From Kutzneria sp. CA-103260 (lineage in GTDB: Bacteria; Actinomycetota; Actinomycetes; Mycobacteriales; Pseudonocardiaceae): DNA of 64,000 bases. The position numbers and the translations under genes were made by a program. Below the pieces are notes generated by a model. That model had not been told where the DNA came from and searched no databases. It worked only from the letters and a program-made list of their open reading frames with translations. This document shows positions 26,885 through 35,723 of the stretch, one piece after another. The DNA lies in the NCBI RefSeq assembly GCF_018263855.1, contig NZ_CP073318.1, forward strand, positions 248,001-312,000. Direction: 5' to 3'. Each line of letters opens with the position of its first letter. Positions within the stretch are counted from its first letter, which is position 1.

Positions 26885-27550
26885 ATGGAGCGGGGCGAGA
26901 TCGTGGCGGTGTGGGCGCAGAAAATCGCGTCCGTCTGGGGGCCGTTGCCCGACACGACTCTCGACGCGATGCCGACACCGCACGGCTGGTGCGGTCACGT
27001 CCAGGGCACGACGCCTCAGTTGGCCTCCGCCGCCGCCGGTCAGATCGCCGCGGCCTACGGCCTGCCCAACCGCTCCGTACTCGTCCAACAAACGGACGGG
27101 GGCGGTGTATTCCTGTGGGCCTATCAGACCGCCTCGGCCGCCGACTACCACCGGCAGTGGCCGCAGCCGGTGATCGACGGCAGCGAGTTCACCGACGTCG
27201 TGCGCACCGGTGAGGGCAGCAGCCTGCTCGACTACGTGCGCCTGACCGAGATGGCCCGCAAGCACCAGGCCGAGTGGCGGGATCTGCGCAGCGGCCGGCC
27301 GGTCGACATCCAGCGGTTCACCCGCCGCCTGACGCTCCTGCGCGCGGGGGTCTTCGACATGCTCACCCGTTCCCGCCCGATCCAGGTGCGGGAACTGTTG
27401 GTCCGCGTGGGCGTGCCGGCCGAGTCGCTGCCCGACGACGTGCTGCGGGCCATCGACTACCCGACCGCCACCATGCTCACGGTCCCGCGCGCCCGCGGCG
27501 TCGCGTACACGAAGGACAGTGAGGGCACCGACCGGATCGCCGCGCCCTAA
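26885..27550 (+). CDS. Uncharacterised protein
   Basis: A 221-aa soluble protein without signal peptide or membrane helix; I do not recognise the family. Visible features are a Trp-rich start (VAVWAQKIASVWGPLP), a middle segment QQTDGGGVFLWAYQTASAADYHRQW, an arginine-rich helix (MARKHQAEWRDLRSGR) and a C-terminal LTVPRARGVAY. Codon usage matches the neighbours and the ATG at 26885 is the first start. It is divergent from rho and overlaps the convergent LuxR-type gene by 4 nt. Confidence 0.6.
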   Translation: MERGEIVAVWAQKIASVWGPLPDTTLDAMPTPHGWCGHVQGTTPQLASAAAGQIAAAYGLPNRSVLVQQTDGGGVFLWAYQTASAADYHRQWPQPVIDGSEFTDVVRTGEGSSLLDYVRLTEMARKHQAEWRDLRSGRPVDIQRFTRRLTLLRAGVFDMLTRSRPIQVRELLVRVGVPAESLPDDVLRAIDYPTATMLTVPRARGVAYTKDSEGTDRIAAP

Positions 27551-28323
27551 GCCCTGGACCCGCCGGGCAGCAGACCGAGCCCCTGCGCCCGCAACACGGC
27601 CGTCAGTCGGTCGGACGCGGCCAGTTTTCGGTACAGGTTCTCGGTGTGTTTGTGCACGGTCCGGCCGGAGATGCCCAGCCGTCGGCCGATGGCCTCGGCG
27701 GTGAGGCCATCGGCGAGCAGGGTGAGCACGGCGATCTCCCGGCGCGTCAGGTTGGTCTCGGTGACGGCGTCGATGGGCCGAGCGCCCCAGTCGGCGAGCT
27801 GACGCAGGAAGCGGTCGACGCTCACCAGCAGAGGCTGCAGCCGCCGGACGTAGGCGCGCTCGCGGTCGTCGAAGTCGGGGCCGTCGCGGTGCACGACGAA
27901 GGTGCGGAACTGGCCGGATTCGATACAGGGCAAGGGAATCGCGATGTGGCGCACGACGCCGACGGTCTCGTGCAGCGTCGCGTACGCCTCAGTCCGCCGC
28001 CACGCCGCCATGTCCACGACGTCGGTCACGGCGAGCGGGCTTTGGTCACCGGTCCGGGCGTAGTGTCGGGCCAGTGGATGCCCGCCGTCAAGTCCCTTGC
28101 GTAGCAAGGTGTTCAACGGGAGCGAGCCGATCCACTCGGGCGCCCACGCGTCGATGGTGCCGGCCGCGCCGTTGACATTGGACAGCAACACCATGGTGCC
28201 GCGCAACGAATGCGCCAGTTCGCCGGCCACGAGCGGCCACGGCGATGTCGGCGCCGGCGTGTCCATCACGGCGGTGGCGAGATCCAGCATGCGCTCGTAG
28301 TCGCGTGCAGACAGGCCGCGCAT
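27547..28323 (-). CDS. LuxR C-terminal-type transcriptional regulator
   Basis: A 258-aa protein. A GAF-like or unclassified N-terminal sensor region (1-185) precedes a LuxR helix-turn-helix (NLTRREIAVLTLLADGLTAEAIGRRLGISGRTVHKHTENLYRKL, about 190-233). There is no receiver domain and no ATPase domain, so a directly bound ligand is likely. The ATG at 28323 has GGGGAA upstream. It is divergent from the alpha/beta hydrolase at 28456 and may control it. Confidence 0.8.
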   Translation of the reverse strand: MRGLSARDYERMLDLATAVMDTPAPTSPWPLVAGELAHSLRGTMVLLSNVNGAAGTIDAWAPEWIGSLPLNTLLRKGLDGGHPLARHYARTGDQSPLAVTDVVDMAAWRRTEAYATLHETVGVVRHIAIPLPCIESGQFRTFVVHRDGPDFDDRERAYVRRLQPLLVSVDRFLRQLADWGARPIDAVTETNLTRREIAVLTLLADGLTAEAIGRRLGISGRTVHKHTENLYRKLAASDRLTAVLRAQGLGLLPGGSRA

Positions 28324-28455
28324 CGGATTCCCCTCAGAATTCGGACTCCGCCATGTATAGCGCACCCGGCGAGCCACGCGTCGGGGCCTCGCCGGCCCGG
28401 AACTGCCCCAAAGTGCGGTTTCCGATGATCGTCGGCCGGGTGGTGCCATGCTGGC

Positions 28456-29289
28456 GTGGTGAATCCCACCTACGTCCTTGTGCACGGTTCCGCGGGCACC
28501 TCCCGGCACTGGTCGGCGGTGCAGCGGGAATTGGCCTTCCGCGGCCACCGGTCCCTCGCGGTCGATCTGCCCGGCCGGGGTGCCGGATTCTCCCTCGCGT
28601 ACCACCTCCAGGACCTGGAGGCGTTCGCGGCGCAGCCGTCGCCGTCGGCCGCCGTCACCGCGGCGGACACCATCGGGCACGTCGTCGACACCGTCAAACG
28701 AGTGCGGGCACACGGGCCGGTGATCCTCGTCGGGCACAGCCTCGGCGGGCTGTCGATCTCCGGCGCCGGCAACGAGATTCCCGACCTGATCGACCGGCTC
28801 GTCTACATCGGGGCGCAGTGCCCGGTCCGGCCGGCGGCAGAGTACCTGCCCGAGTACCTGAAGGGCGGGTTCCTGTCGGCCATCGCCCCGCTCCGGGTCG
28901 GCGACCCGATCCGGCAGGGCTTTGTGCGGATGAACTGGCGGGGTGCCACGGCCGAGCAGATCGCCGCGATGACCGCCGGCCTCGCCGGCGACGCCACCGA
29001 GGCGGGCATGGTCCTCACCCTCGCCACCACCCAGCCCGACGAGACGCTCGGCCAGTGGGACCCCGGCTACGGAACCGTCGACAAGAACACCTGGGGCCGC
29101 ATTCCGCGGACATACGTCAAGACCTTGAAAGACAACGCGTGTCCGGTGGCATTGCAGGACATGTACATCGCCGAGGGAAACGCGCTCACGCCGGACAACC
29201 CGTGGGACGTGCGCCCGATCGACAGCAGTCACACGGGTTTTCTGGCCGATCCGACCGACGTCGTCGACATTCTCGCCGGCCTGAGCTGA
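28456..29289 (+). CDS. Alpha/beta hydrolase
   Basis: A 277-aa alpha/beta-hydrolase-fold enzyme. The oxyanion region YVLVHGSAGTSRHW opens the fold, GHSLGG (about residue 96) is the nucleophile elbow, and the C-terminal IDSSHTGFL supplies the catalytic His. It resembles the esterase/salicylate-esterase-like group (Abhydrolase_6). It starts with GTG at 28456 or 28459. The substrate is unknown. Confidence 0.82.
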   Translation: MVNPTYVLVHGSAGTSRHWSAVQRELAFRGHRSLAVDLPGRGAGFSLAYHLQDLEAFAAQPSPSAAVTAADTIGHVVDTVKRVRAHGPVILVGHSLGGLSISGAGNEIPDLIDRLVYIGAQCPVRPAAEYLPEYLKGGFLSAIAPLRVGDPIRQGFVRMNWRGATAEQIAAMTAGLAGDATEAGMVLTLATTQPDETLGQWDPGYGTVDKNTWGRIPRTYVKTLKDNACPVALQDMYIAEGNALTPDNPWDVRPIDSSHTGFLADPTDVVDILAGLS

Positions 29290-29300
29290 CGCGCTGGACG

Positions 29301-29816
29301 TCAGGCCAGGCCGGCGTCGATCTTGGCCAGGCAGCTGGCGAGCGCGGAACGTTCGGCCTGGCTGAGGGACGCGACCAGTCGCGACTCGTGCTCCAGCAGT
29401 TGGCGGACGGTCGCCTCGATGAGCCGGTGGCCGGCGTCGGTGAGCCGCACGGCGACGGCCCGGCGTGAGGCGGTGGACGGGGAACGCTCCACCAGCCCGG
29501 ACTCTTCGGCGCGGGTGATGCGCTGGGAGATGGCGCCGGCGGTGACCAGGGTCCGTCGGGTGATCTCCCGGGTGGTCAGCTCGTACGGCGGTCCGGCGCG
29601 TCGGATGACGCTGAGCAGGTCCAGGGTCGAGGGATCGATGCCGAGCGCGGTGAGGGTGCGCCGCCGGTCGTCGGCGAGCGCCTTGGCGGTGCGCCACAAC
29701 GGTGTGATCACGGCGATGGAGTCGGTGTGGGCGCCCGGCAGCTCCCGGGCCCACGAGTCGACGATGTCCGAGACCGGCCAGGACGACAGCGGATCGTCGA
29801 GCGGATAGTTGGACAT
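29301..29816 (-). CDS. MarR-family regulator
   Basis: A 171-aa winged-helix repressor. The core TTREITRRTLVTAGAISQRITRAEESGLVERSPSTASRRAVAVRLTDAGHRLIE (about 93-146) contains the recognition helix and the wing. It begins at the ATG at 29816 with GGAGG upstream. It is divergent from the SDR gene, and the palindrome between them is the presumed operator. Confidence 0.87.
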   Translation of the reverse strand: MSNYPLDDPLSSWPVSDIVDSWARELPGAHTDSIAVITPLWRTAKALADDRRRTLTALGIDPSTLDLLSVIRRAGPPYELTTREITRRTLVTAGAISQRITRAEESGLVERSPSTASRRAVAVRLTDAGHRLIEATVRQLLEHESRLVASLSQAERSALASCLAKIDAGLA

Positions 29817-29836
29817 CGGTGCCGCCTCCTGGCTAC

Positions 29837-29850
29837 GTTTAGAGCTAAAC
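29837..29850. promoter_or_regulatory. MarR operator between marR-like and SDR genes
   Basis: GTTTAG (29837-29842) and CTAAAC (29845-29850) form a perfect 6-bp inverted repeat with a 2-nt centre in the 55-bp divergent gap. It is an AT-rich island in GC-rich DNA. Confidence 0.6.
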
Positions 29851-29871
29851 ATAGCAGTCAGGGGGCACGCG

Positions 29872-30585
29872 ATGACACGCAAGGTGCTGGTCACGGGCGG
29901 CAGCAGCGGCATCGGCAAGGCGGTGGCGGCCCGGTTCCGCACGGCCGGCGACACGGTGGTGATCACCGGCCGCGACGAGGCGCGGCTGGCCGCGACCGCC
30001 AAGGAGATCGACGCCGAGCCGATCGCCTGCGACGCGGTGGATGCGCGTCAGGTCCGGGATCTGGCCGACACGGTCGGGGACCTGGACGTGTTGGTGAACA
30101 TGGCCGGCGGCAACACCGACTTCGACCGGTCCACTGGGGCCGACCTGGAGGATGTGGCCGCGTCCTGGCGGGCCAATCTGGACGCCAACCTGCTCAGCGC
30201 CGTGCTCACCACGACGGCGGTGCTCGACCGGCTCCGCCCGGGCGGCACGGTGGTCAACGTCGGCTCGATCGGGGCGGAGTACGCCGGCGCCTACGGCGCA
30301 GCGAAGGCGGCGTTGCAGGCGTGGACGGCCGGCCTGTCGGCCGAGATCGGCCCCCGTGGCCTGACCGCCAACGTGATCTCGCCCGGCTACGTCGAGGCCA
30401 CCGACTTCTTCCGGGGCCGCCTCACCGAGCAACGCCGCGAGGCCCTGATCGGCCGCACCCACACCGGCCGTGCCGGTAACCCGGACGACGTCGCGGCGCT
30501 GGTGGAGTTCCTGGCCTCGCCGGGGGCCCGGCACCTCACCGGGCAGACGGTCCACGTCAACGGGGGTGCGCACACCACCCGCTGA
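29872..30585 (+). CDS. Short-chain dehydrogenase/reductase
   Basis: A 237-aa classical SDR. The cofactor loop is VTGGSSGIGKAVA (about 8-20), followed by VNMAGG (NAG-like). The catalytic Ser-Tyr-Lys set is VNVGSIG and YGAAKAALQ, and the C-terminus is GQTVHVNGG. The Arg in TGRDEAR suggests NADP preference. It is divergent from the MarR gene and probably its target; the substrate is unknown. Confidence 0.88.
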   Translation: MTRKVLVTGGSSGIGKAVAARFRTAGDTVVITGRDEARLAATAKEIDAEPIACDAVDARQVRDLADTVGDLDVLVNMAGGNTDFDRSTGADLEDVAASWRANLDANLLSAVLTTTAVLDRLRPGGTVVNVGSIGAEYAGAYGAAKAALQAWTAGLSAEIGPRGLTANVISPGYVEATDFFRGRLTEQRREALIGRTHTGRAGNPDDVAALVEFLASPGARHLTGQTVHVNGGAHTTR

Positions 30586-30600
30586 CGTGAACCGTTCAGT

Positions 30601-32388
30601 TCAGCTGCCGTAGACCTGGAACTCCCAGAGGGAGTACCCGTACTGGGTGGCCCGGGCGGTGCCGTACATGCGGACGTAGCGGCCGGAGCCGGAGACGGTC
30701 AGGGACTGGGTGCCGGCGGCGCCGGCGGTGACCGGGGTCAGGTTGGTCCAGGTGGTGCCGTCGGTGGAGGACTGGAGCTGGAACGCGGACGCGTAGGCGG
30801 CTTCCCAGTTCAGGTCGACGCGGCTGAGGGTGTGCGTGGCGCCGAGGTCGACCTGGAGCCACTGGGGGTCGCTGAACGCGGACGACCAGCGGGTGCCGGT
30901 GTTGCCGTCAACGGCGTTGGCGGCGGTGAAGCCGGCGTTCTCGGTCGACGACGAGGTGGCGGTCTTTCCCTGTGACAGCAGGGTTGCGGTGCCGCCGCCG
31001 GAGGTCGGCGTGCCGTAGAGGGCCAGTTCGTAGAGGGAATCGCCCCATTGGGAGGCCCGGCCGGTGGCGTAGATCCGCACGTAGCGAGCGGTCGCCGACA
31101 GGGCCACGGACTGGATGTCCTGTGGGGAGTTGTTGTTGGTGTAGACGGTCGACCACGAGTTGCCGTCGGTGGAGGTCTGTATCTGGTACGCCGACGCGGC
31201 GGCGGCCTCCCAGGTCAGCACGGCGTGGTTGAGGCTGTAGTTCTGGCCCAGATCCACCTGGAGCCACTGGGGATCGCTGAACGCCGAGGACCAGCGGGTG
31301 GTGATGTCGCCGTCGGTGGCGTTGGAAGCCGGGAACTGCGCGCTCTCCGCCGACGACGCGGTGGTGGGCTTGCCCTGGGCGATGTTGGTGCCGTAGTTGG
31401 GCGACTTGTTGTACACGGCCACGTAGTCGACGTTCAGCGAGCCGCCGGAGGCGGTGGCGGCGTTGGGGCCGCCGCCGAACGCGGCCGGGAAGGCGCCGCC
31501 GATGGCCAGGTCGAAGATGACGAAGAAGCTGTGGTCGACGGCGTTGGCCCAGGTGGTGGCGTCGACCTGGCTGGAGTTGAGGGTGAAGTACTGGGTGCCG
31601 TCGAGGTACCAGCGGATCTGCTCGGGCGACACCGAGCGGTCGATCTCCACCGCGTAGGTGTGGTACCCGGTCTGGCAGCCGCCGCAGGCCCGTTCGCCGC
31701 TGCCGATGCCGGTGCCCTCGTTGCACGGGCCGCCGGGGCTGACCCCGCAGTGCAGGGTGCCGAACACCGAGCTGCGGCCGTTGATGTCCTCGAGGATGTC
31801 GACCTCGCCGGAACCCGGCCACGGCACGCCGATGCGCAGTGGCGCGCCGAGCATCCAGAACGCCGGCCAGTAGCCGGCGCCGTTGGCGGTGGACAGGTTG
31901 GGCTGCTGGATGGACGCCTGGATCCGGACCACGCCGCCGGGCTGCGCGCCGAACCCGTCGGCCTGCGTCTCGACGCGGCCGGAGGTCCAGCCGGAGTTGG
32001 GATCGCTGCCCGAGTGCAGGGCCTTGAGCACCAGGTGGCCGTTGCCGTCCTGGTAGACGTTGTCGGTGCTGGTGGTGGTCGTCTCGATCTCGCCGGTGCC
32101 GAAGCTGGAGCCGGGACCGGCGTCGTAGCGCCAGGTTCCGGTGTCCAGGCCGGTGTTGGCGGCGCCGGTGAAGTCGTCGCTCCAGGTGGTGGTGAAGCCC
32201 GCGGGCGGCGCGGGCACGGCGGAGGGCTGGACGGCGGCAGCCTTCGCGACGGTGGAAGTTTCAGATAGCGGCGCGGCCGTCGCGGTCACGCCGATCGTGC
32301 TGGTGATGGTCAGGGTCAACACGAACAGACCGGTGGCGAGCCGTCCGGGTGAGCGGACCAGGCGCGCGCACTTGTCCCTGATCGACAT
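30601..32388 (-). CDS. Secreted GH16 beta-glucanase with two CBM32-like (F5/8 C) domains
   Basis: A 595-aa secreted endoglucanase. A signal peptide (about 1-40, ending TATA|APLS) precedes a GH16 domain (about 65-330) with the catalytic motif GEVDILED (Glu-Asp-Glu). Two discoidin-like carbohydrate modules follow (about 335-465 and 470-595), both with the WSSAFSDPQWLQVDLG signature. It likely cleaves beta-1,3 or mixed-linkage glucans (laminarin, fungal walls). I chose the ATG at 32388, with AGGAG 5 nt upstream. It is divergent from a GH64 glucanase and shares twin operator palindromes with it. Confidence 0.92.
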   Translation of the reverse strand: MSIRDKCARLVRSPGRLATGLFVLTLTITSTIGVTATAAPLSETSTVAKAAAVQPSAVPAPPAGFTTTWSDDFTGAANTGLDTGTWRYDAGPGSSFGTGEIETTTTSTDNVYQDGNGHLVLKALHSGSDPNSGWTSGRVETQADGFGAQPGGVVRIQASIQQPNLSTANGAGYWPAFWMLGAPLRIGVPWPGSGEVDILEDINGRSSVFGTLHCGVSPGGPCNEGTGIGSGERACGGCQTGYHTYAVEIDRSVSPEQIRWYLDGTQYFTLNSSQVDATTWANAVDHSFFVIFDLAIGGAFPAAFGGGPNAATASGGSLNVDYVAVYNKSPNYGTNIAQGKPTTASSAESAQFPASNATDGDITTRWSSAFSDPQWLQVDLGQNYSLNHAVLTWEAAAASAYQIQTSTDGNSWSTVYTNNNSPQDIQSVALSATARYVRIYATGRASQWGDSLYELALYGTPTSGGGTATLLSQGKTATSSSTENAGFTAANAVDGNTGTRWSSAFSDPQWLQVDLGATHTLSRVDLNWEAAYASAFQLQSSTDGTTWTNLTPVTAGAAGTQSLTVSGSGRYVRMYGTARATQYGYSLWEFQVYGS

Positions 32389-32452
32389 GGGCACTCCTAG
32401 CGGGCGAGGCAGGGGCGACCGCGTCTGGCGGGAGGCGTCACCGAGGCAGGGG

Positions 32453-32466
32453 AGAGAGCGCTCTCA
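32453..32466 (-). promoter_or_regulatory. LacI-type operator, GH16 side
   Basis: On the minus strand this reads TGAGAGCGCTCTCT, identical to the site at 32563. Upstream of it on the minus strand are TTGACG and, after 17 nt, GATGCT as -35/-10. The central AGCGCT palindrome resembles CebR-type (LacI family) cellulose/glucan regulator boxes. A LacI gene is not in the window. Confidence 0.6.
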
Positions 32467-32562
32467 GGGAGCATCTCCCTCGATTCCGAAGACGTCAAGG
32501 GGTGTGCCGCCAGTCGCGTCAACATCCTTGACATCTGGCCGTAATCGTATGAGCCTGCCACG

Positions 32563-32576
32563 TGAGAGCGCTCTCT
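32563..32576 (+). promoter_or_regulatory. LacI-type operator, GH64 side
   Basis: TGAGAGCGCTCTCT, the same 14-mer as at 32453-32466 in the opposite orientation. TTGACA at 32529-32534 and, 17 nt on, GAGCCT are candidate -35/-10 sequences just upstream. Each site faces its own glucanase gene. Confidence 0.6.
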
Positions 32577-32630
32577 TTCGCCGCCATGCGAACCCTGCCC
32601 TTGCCCCCTGCCGGCTCTGGAGAGGGACCC

Positions 32631-33986
32631 ATGTCCATCACCGCACCGCGGCGGCGCTGGCTTCGTGCCCCGCTGCTGCTCGTCGCCGTCGCCATGACGG
32701 CCACCTTCCTCGGCGCGCTTCCCGCGCACGCCGCCGGAACCCTGATATCGCAAGGCAAGGCCGCCACCTCGTCGTCCACTGAGAACGCCGGCTTCGGCGC
32801 GTCCAACGCCGTCGACGGCAACACCGGAACCCGCTGGTCCTCGGCGTTCAGCGACCCGCAGTGGGTCGAGGTCGACCTCGGCGCCACCGCCACCCTCAAC
32901 CAGGTGGTGCTGAACTGGGAAGCCGCCTACGGCAAGGCTTTCCAGATCCAGGGCTCCACCGACAACGCCACCTGGACCACTCTGTACTCGACCACCACCG
33001 GCACTGGCGGTGTGCAGACGCTCACCGTGACCGGCAGTGGACGCTACGTGCGGATGTACGGCACGCAGCGCGGCACCCCGTACGGCTACTCCCTGTGGGA
33101 ATTCCAGGTATTTGGAACGATCAGCGGCGGCGGTGGCACCCCGACCGGCCCCGGCGCCCCGCCGCCGGACTCGTTCTGGGGCGACACCAGCACCATCCCG
33201 CCCGCGCAGAACGTGCTGATGGTCAAGGTGCTCAACCGCACCAACGGCAAGTACCCGGACAGCCAGGTGTACTGGAGCTTCAACGGCCAGACGCACTCCA
33301 TCGCCGAGCAGCCGTATGTGGACATGCCGGCCAATTCCGCCGGCCGCATGTACTTCTACCTGGGCACGCCCAACAGCCAGTACTACGACTTCATCGAGTT
33401 CACGGTCGGGGCGGCGGTGTTCAACGGCAACACCACCCGGGTCGACGCGTTCGGGCTGAAGCTGGCCATGCGTTTGCACGCCCACGACGGCTATGACGTG
33501 CAGGTCGGCGAGGACTACCAGACCTTCCAGGAGGATCGCACCGCGACCTTCCAGAAGTTCACCAACGAGGTGCCGACCGAGTTCAAGCAGCTGGCCCAGG
33601 TGCAGGCGCCGTACCGGATCCCCGCGCCGGGCAGCGTCGCCGCGTTCCAGCCGGGCGGCCAGTACGCCAACTACTTCACCAGCTACGCCCAGTCCGTCGG
33701 CGTCAACGAGACCACGCAGTACATCTTCGGCTGCGCCAACACGATGGCGTCCAACCCGACCATGTGCGCCGCCCTGAACCGGCACACCGCGCAGCTGCCG
33801 TCCTCGCAGCAGCAGGACCCGACGCAGTTCTACAAGGCCGCGCCGGCCAACTACTACGCCAAGTTCTGGCACGACCACGACATCAACAACCTCGCGTACG
33901 GCTTCCCGTACGACGATGTCGCCGGCCAGTCGTCCTTCATCTCCCACGGCAACCCGCAGTGGCTGGAGGTCGCGGTCGGCTGGTGA
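32631..33986 (+). CDS. Secreted GH64-type beta-1,3-glucanase with N-terminal CBM32-like domain
   Basis: A 451-aa secreted enzyme. The signal peptide (about 1-34, cut after ALPAHA) is followed by a CBM32-like module (about 35-160) nearly the same as the last module of the divergent GH16 protein. A Gly/Pro-rich linker leads to a glucanase domain (about 180-451; VYWSFNGQTHSIAEQPYVDMP, FIEFTVGAAVFNGNTTRVDAFGLKLAMRLH, then GYDVQVGEDYQTF). This pattern fits the GH64 laminaripentaose-producing group. The ATG at 32631 has GGAGAGGG upstream. A perfect hairpin terminator follows the stop. Confidence 0.87.
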   Translation: MSITAPRRRWLRAPLLLVAVAMTATFLGALPAHAAGTLISQGKAATSSSTENAGFGASNAVDGNTGTRWSSAFSDPQWVEVDLGATATLNQVVLNWEAAYGKAFQIQGSTDNATWTTLYSTTTGTGGVQTLTVTGSGRYVRMYGTQRGTPYGYSLWEFQVFGTISGGGGTPTGPGAPPPDSFWGDTSTIPPAQNVLMVKVLNRTNGKYPDSQVYWSFNGQTHSIAEQPYVDMPANSAGRMYFYLGTPNSQYYDFIEFTVGAAVFNGNTTRVDAFGLKLAMRLHAHDGYDVQVGEDYQTFQEDRTATFQKFTNEVPTEFKQLAQVQAPYRIPAPGSVAAFQPGGQYANYFTSYAQSVGVNETTQYIFGCANTMASNPTMCAALNRHTAQLPSSQQQDPTQFYKAAPANYYAKFWHDHDINNLAYGFPYDDVAGQSSFISHGNPQWLEVAVGW

Positions 33987-33993
33987 GTTCGCC

Positions 33994-34023
33994 CTTCCGG
34001 GGCGGCTTCGGCCGCCCCGGAAG
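33994..34023 (+). terminator. Perfect terminator hairpin of the GH64 gene
   Basis: CTTCCGGGGCGGC (33994-34006), TTCG loop, GCCGCCCCGGAAG (34011-34023), starting 8 nt after the stop codon. Its right arm is partly inside the 23-bp direct repeat at 34015. Confidence 0.85.
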
Positions 34024-34037
34024 CTCGCGCCGCTACT
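34015..34037 (+). repeat. 23-bp direct repeat, left copy
   Basis: Identical over 23 nt to 35724-35746 (begins CCCCGGAAGC, ends CGCCGCTACT). The two copies bracket 1,686 bp holding only the DUF4157 gene. The left copy overlaps the right arm of the GH64 terminator. Confidence 0.8.
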
Positions 34038-34144
34038 GGATGGGCCGCTGTTGACAGCGACCCTGGTCGAGCGCAAGCCTGAGTGACGGTCCGGCGACGA
34101 TGGCGCGGTAGACCTCGATACAGGCGTCGAGCCTGGAGGTGGGA

Positions 34145-35674
34145 ATGACCGGCTTCACCGCTGAACGAAGGCCGGCTGCGGCTGAACCACCGCACCTGGT
34201 CGACACTGCGCCGCAGGCGGTCGGAGATGCGGTGCGCCGCGCCGGGGAGCCGTTGGCTGAGTCGGTCAGAGCGGATCTGGAGCCCCGGTTCGGTCGGGAC
34301 TTCAGCCGGGTCCGCGTGCACACGGACCGTTCCGCTGACGCGGCTGCCCGATCGGTGGGCGCGGCCGCTTATACCGTGGGCAACCACATCGCGTTTCGCA
34401 GTGGCCGCTACCTACCGCAATCGTCCGCCGGGCGACGACTGCTGGCTCATGAACTGGCCCACGTCACCCAGCAGCACAGCCCGACCGTGCCGGCGGAGCT
34501 GACGATCAAGCCCACCGGGCATCCCGACGAACGCGCTGCCGACGCGGCCGCCAGCGCGGTGCTCGCCGGGCACCCGGCCCGGCTGCGCGCGTCCGCCGCG
34601 CCGGTGATGGTGGATCGCGCGCCCGAGTTCAGTGAGCCGCAAGGTGTACAGCCCAGCTTGACCTGGGGCCCGGAGTACATGGGTAGCGAGAAGCGGGCGT
34701 ATCCGCGCGTCCTGGCGCCGCTCGCGCCCTCCAGCGACACCAAGGGAACCCGGATCGGGGTGGCCTCCGCCGTGAACCCGAGCTTGTTGCGCCGGCCGGA
34801 CCTGTCGGCGACGTTCGTCCGGCCGCTGAACGCCGGTGAGCACCTGTTGGTCGGTCCGGTCAGCAACGGATTTCGGCCGGTGGTCGCGGCGGTCGGCGGA
34901 GCCCTCGTGGGCTACGTCGGCGCTGACGACGTCTCCTTCCCCGCTCGTTCCAACCATGTGACCGCGGCGCAGCTCGACGAGATCGATCCACTGTGGCGGC
35001 GGACGGCCAAAGGAACGGTTGCCCGCGGGGGAAAGTCCGCCGAGGAGGTCACGGCCGCGGAGACCGGCGTCCAACAGAACGTCATCGACTATCTCGACCG
35101 GTTGAACGAGGCCCTGGAACTCCTGCGGATCGACACCATCGAGGCCACCGCGAACTACCTGGCGAACGCACTGGTCGAGACCGGCGAGTTCCGTGCGTTC
35201 ACCGAAAGCCAGGACCCGAGCGACTACTACCAGAACGACCCGACTCAGGTGCGCACGCCAGGCTACGTGCGCACGTATTTCGATACACGGGCCTATCCGG
35301 TCGGCAATCCGAACCGGGCCACCATCAACCCGGACGGGAACTGGTCGTTTCGTGGACGCGGGCCGCTTCAGGTCACGCACATCGGCAACTACATCCAGTC
35401 GATCGCGATACTGGAACGGCAGGCGGGCGAGTACCGCGGCCTGGGGGACATCGCTGCGGCCGACCGGTGTCAGGAGGCGGCCAACGCGATCAAGCGCGAT
35501 CCACGTGAAGCGGCACGACCCGAGTACGGGTTTCTGTTGTCAGCCGCGTACATGCGGCTGCGTCACGGGGACCAGCAAGGCGCCAGCCTCACGTACATGG
35601 GCGCGCAGCCGAGAGGGGCGGAGAAGGCGGCGTTCATCCGGAAGGCAGTCGAGGTGCTGAGTCGGCCGAACTGA
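34145..35674 (+). CDS. eCIS core (DUF4157) protein with GH19/lysozyme-like C-terminal domain
   Basis: A 509-aa protein of two parts. Residues about 20-125 are a DUF4157 eCIS-core domain: LEPRFGRDFSRVRVHTDRSADAAARSVGAAAYTVGNHIAF, then LLAHELAHVTQQ with a metalloprotease-like HExxH. This domain is typical of proteins and toxins linked to extracellular contractile injection systems. Residues about 310-509 look like a GH19 chitinase/endolysin fold: ANALVETGEFRAFTE with the candidate catalytic Glu, and FRGRGPLQVTHIGNY, the family substrate-groove motif. The middle resembles an SH3-like spacer. There is no signal peptide. The start is the ATG at 34145 with GGAGG 5 nt upstream. No sheath, tube or baseplate genes are nearby. 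I infer a cell-wall-degrading effector or its orphan relative. Confidence 0.82.
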   Translation: MTGFTAERRPAAAEPPHLVDTAPQAVGDAVRRAGEPLAESVRADLEPRFGRDFSRVRVHTDRSADAAARSVGAAAYTVGNHIAFRSGRYLPQSSAGRRLLAHELAHVTQQHSPTVPAELTIKPTGHPDERAADAAASAVLAGHPARLRASAAPVMVDRAPEFSEPQGVQPSLTWGPEYMGSEKRAYPRVLAPLAPSSDTKGTRIGVASAVNPSLLRRPDLSATFVRPLNAGEHLLVGPVSNGFRPVVAAVGGALVGYVGADDVSFPARSNHVTAAQLDEIDPLWRRTAKGTVARGGKSAEEVTAAETGVQQNVIDYLDRLNEALELLRIDTIEATANYLANALVETGEFRAFTESQDPSDYYQNDPTQVRTPGYVRTYFDTRAYPVGNPNRATINPDGNWSFRGRGPLQVTHIGNYIQSIAILERQAGEYRGLGDIAAADRCQEAANAIKRDPREAARPEYGFLLSAAYMRLRHGDQQGASLTYMGAQPRGAEKAAFIRKAVEVLSRPN

Positions 35675-35723
35675 GTCGGGAGGCGCGGTTGTGGTTGGCG
35701 GGCGAGCTCACGTTCTGGGGCGA

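Noticed and set aside
34139..34147. GTG at 34139 as the DUF4157 gene start
   Set aside because: It overlaps the GGAGG ribosome site that serves the ATG at 34145.
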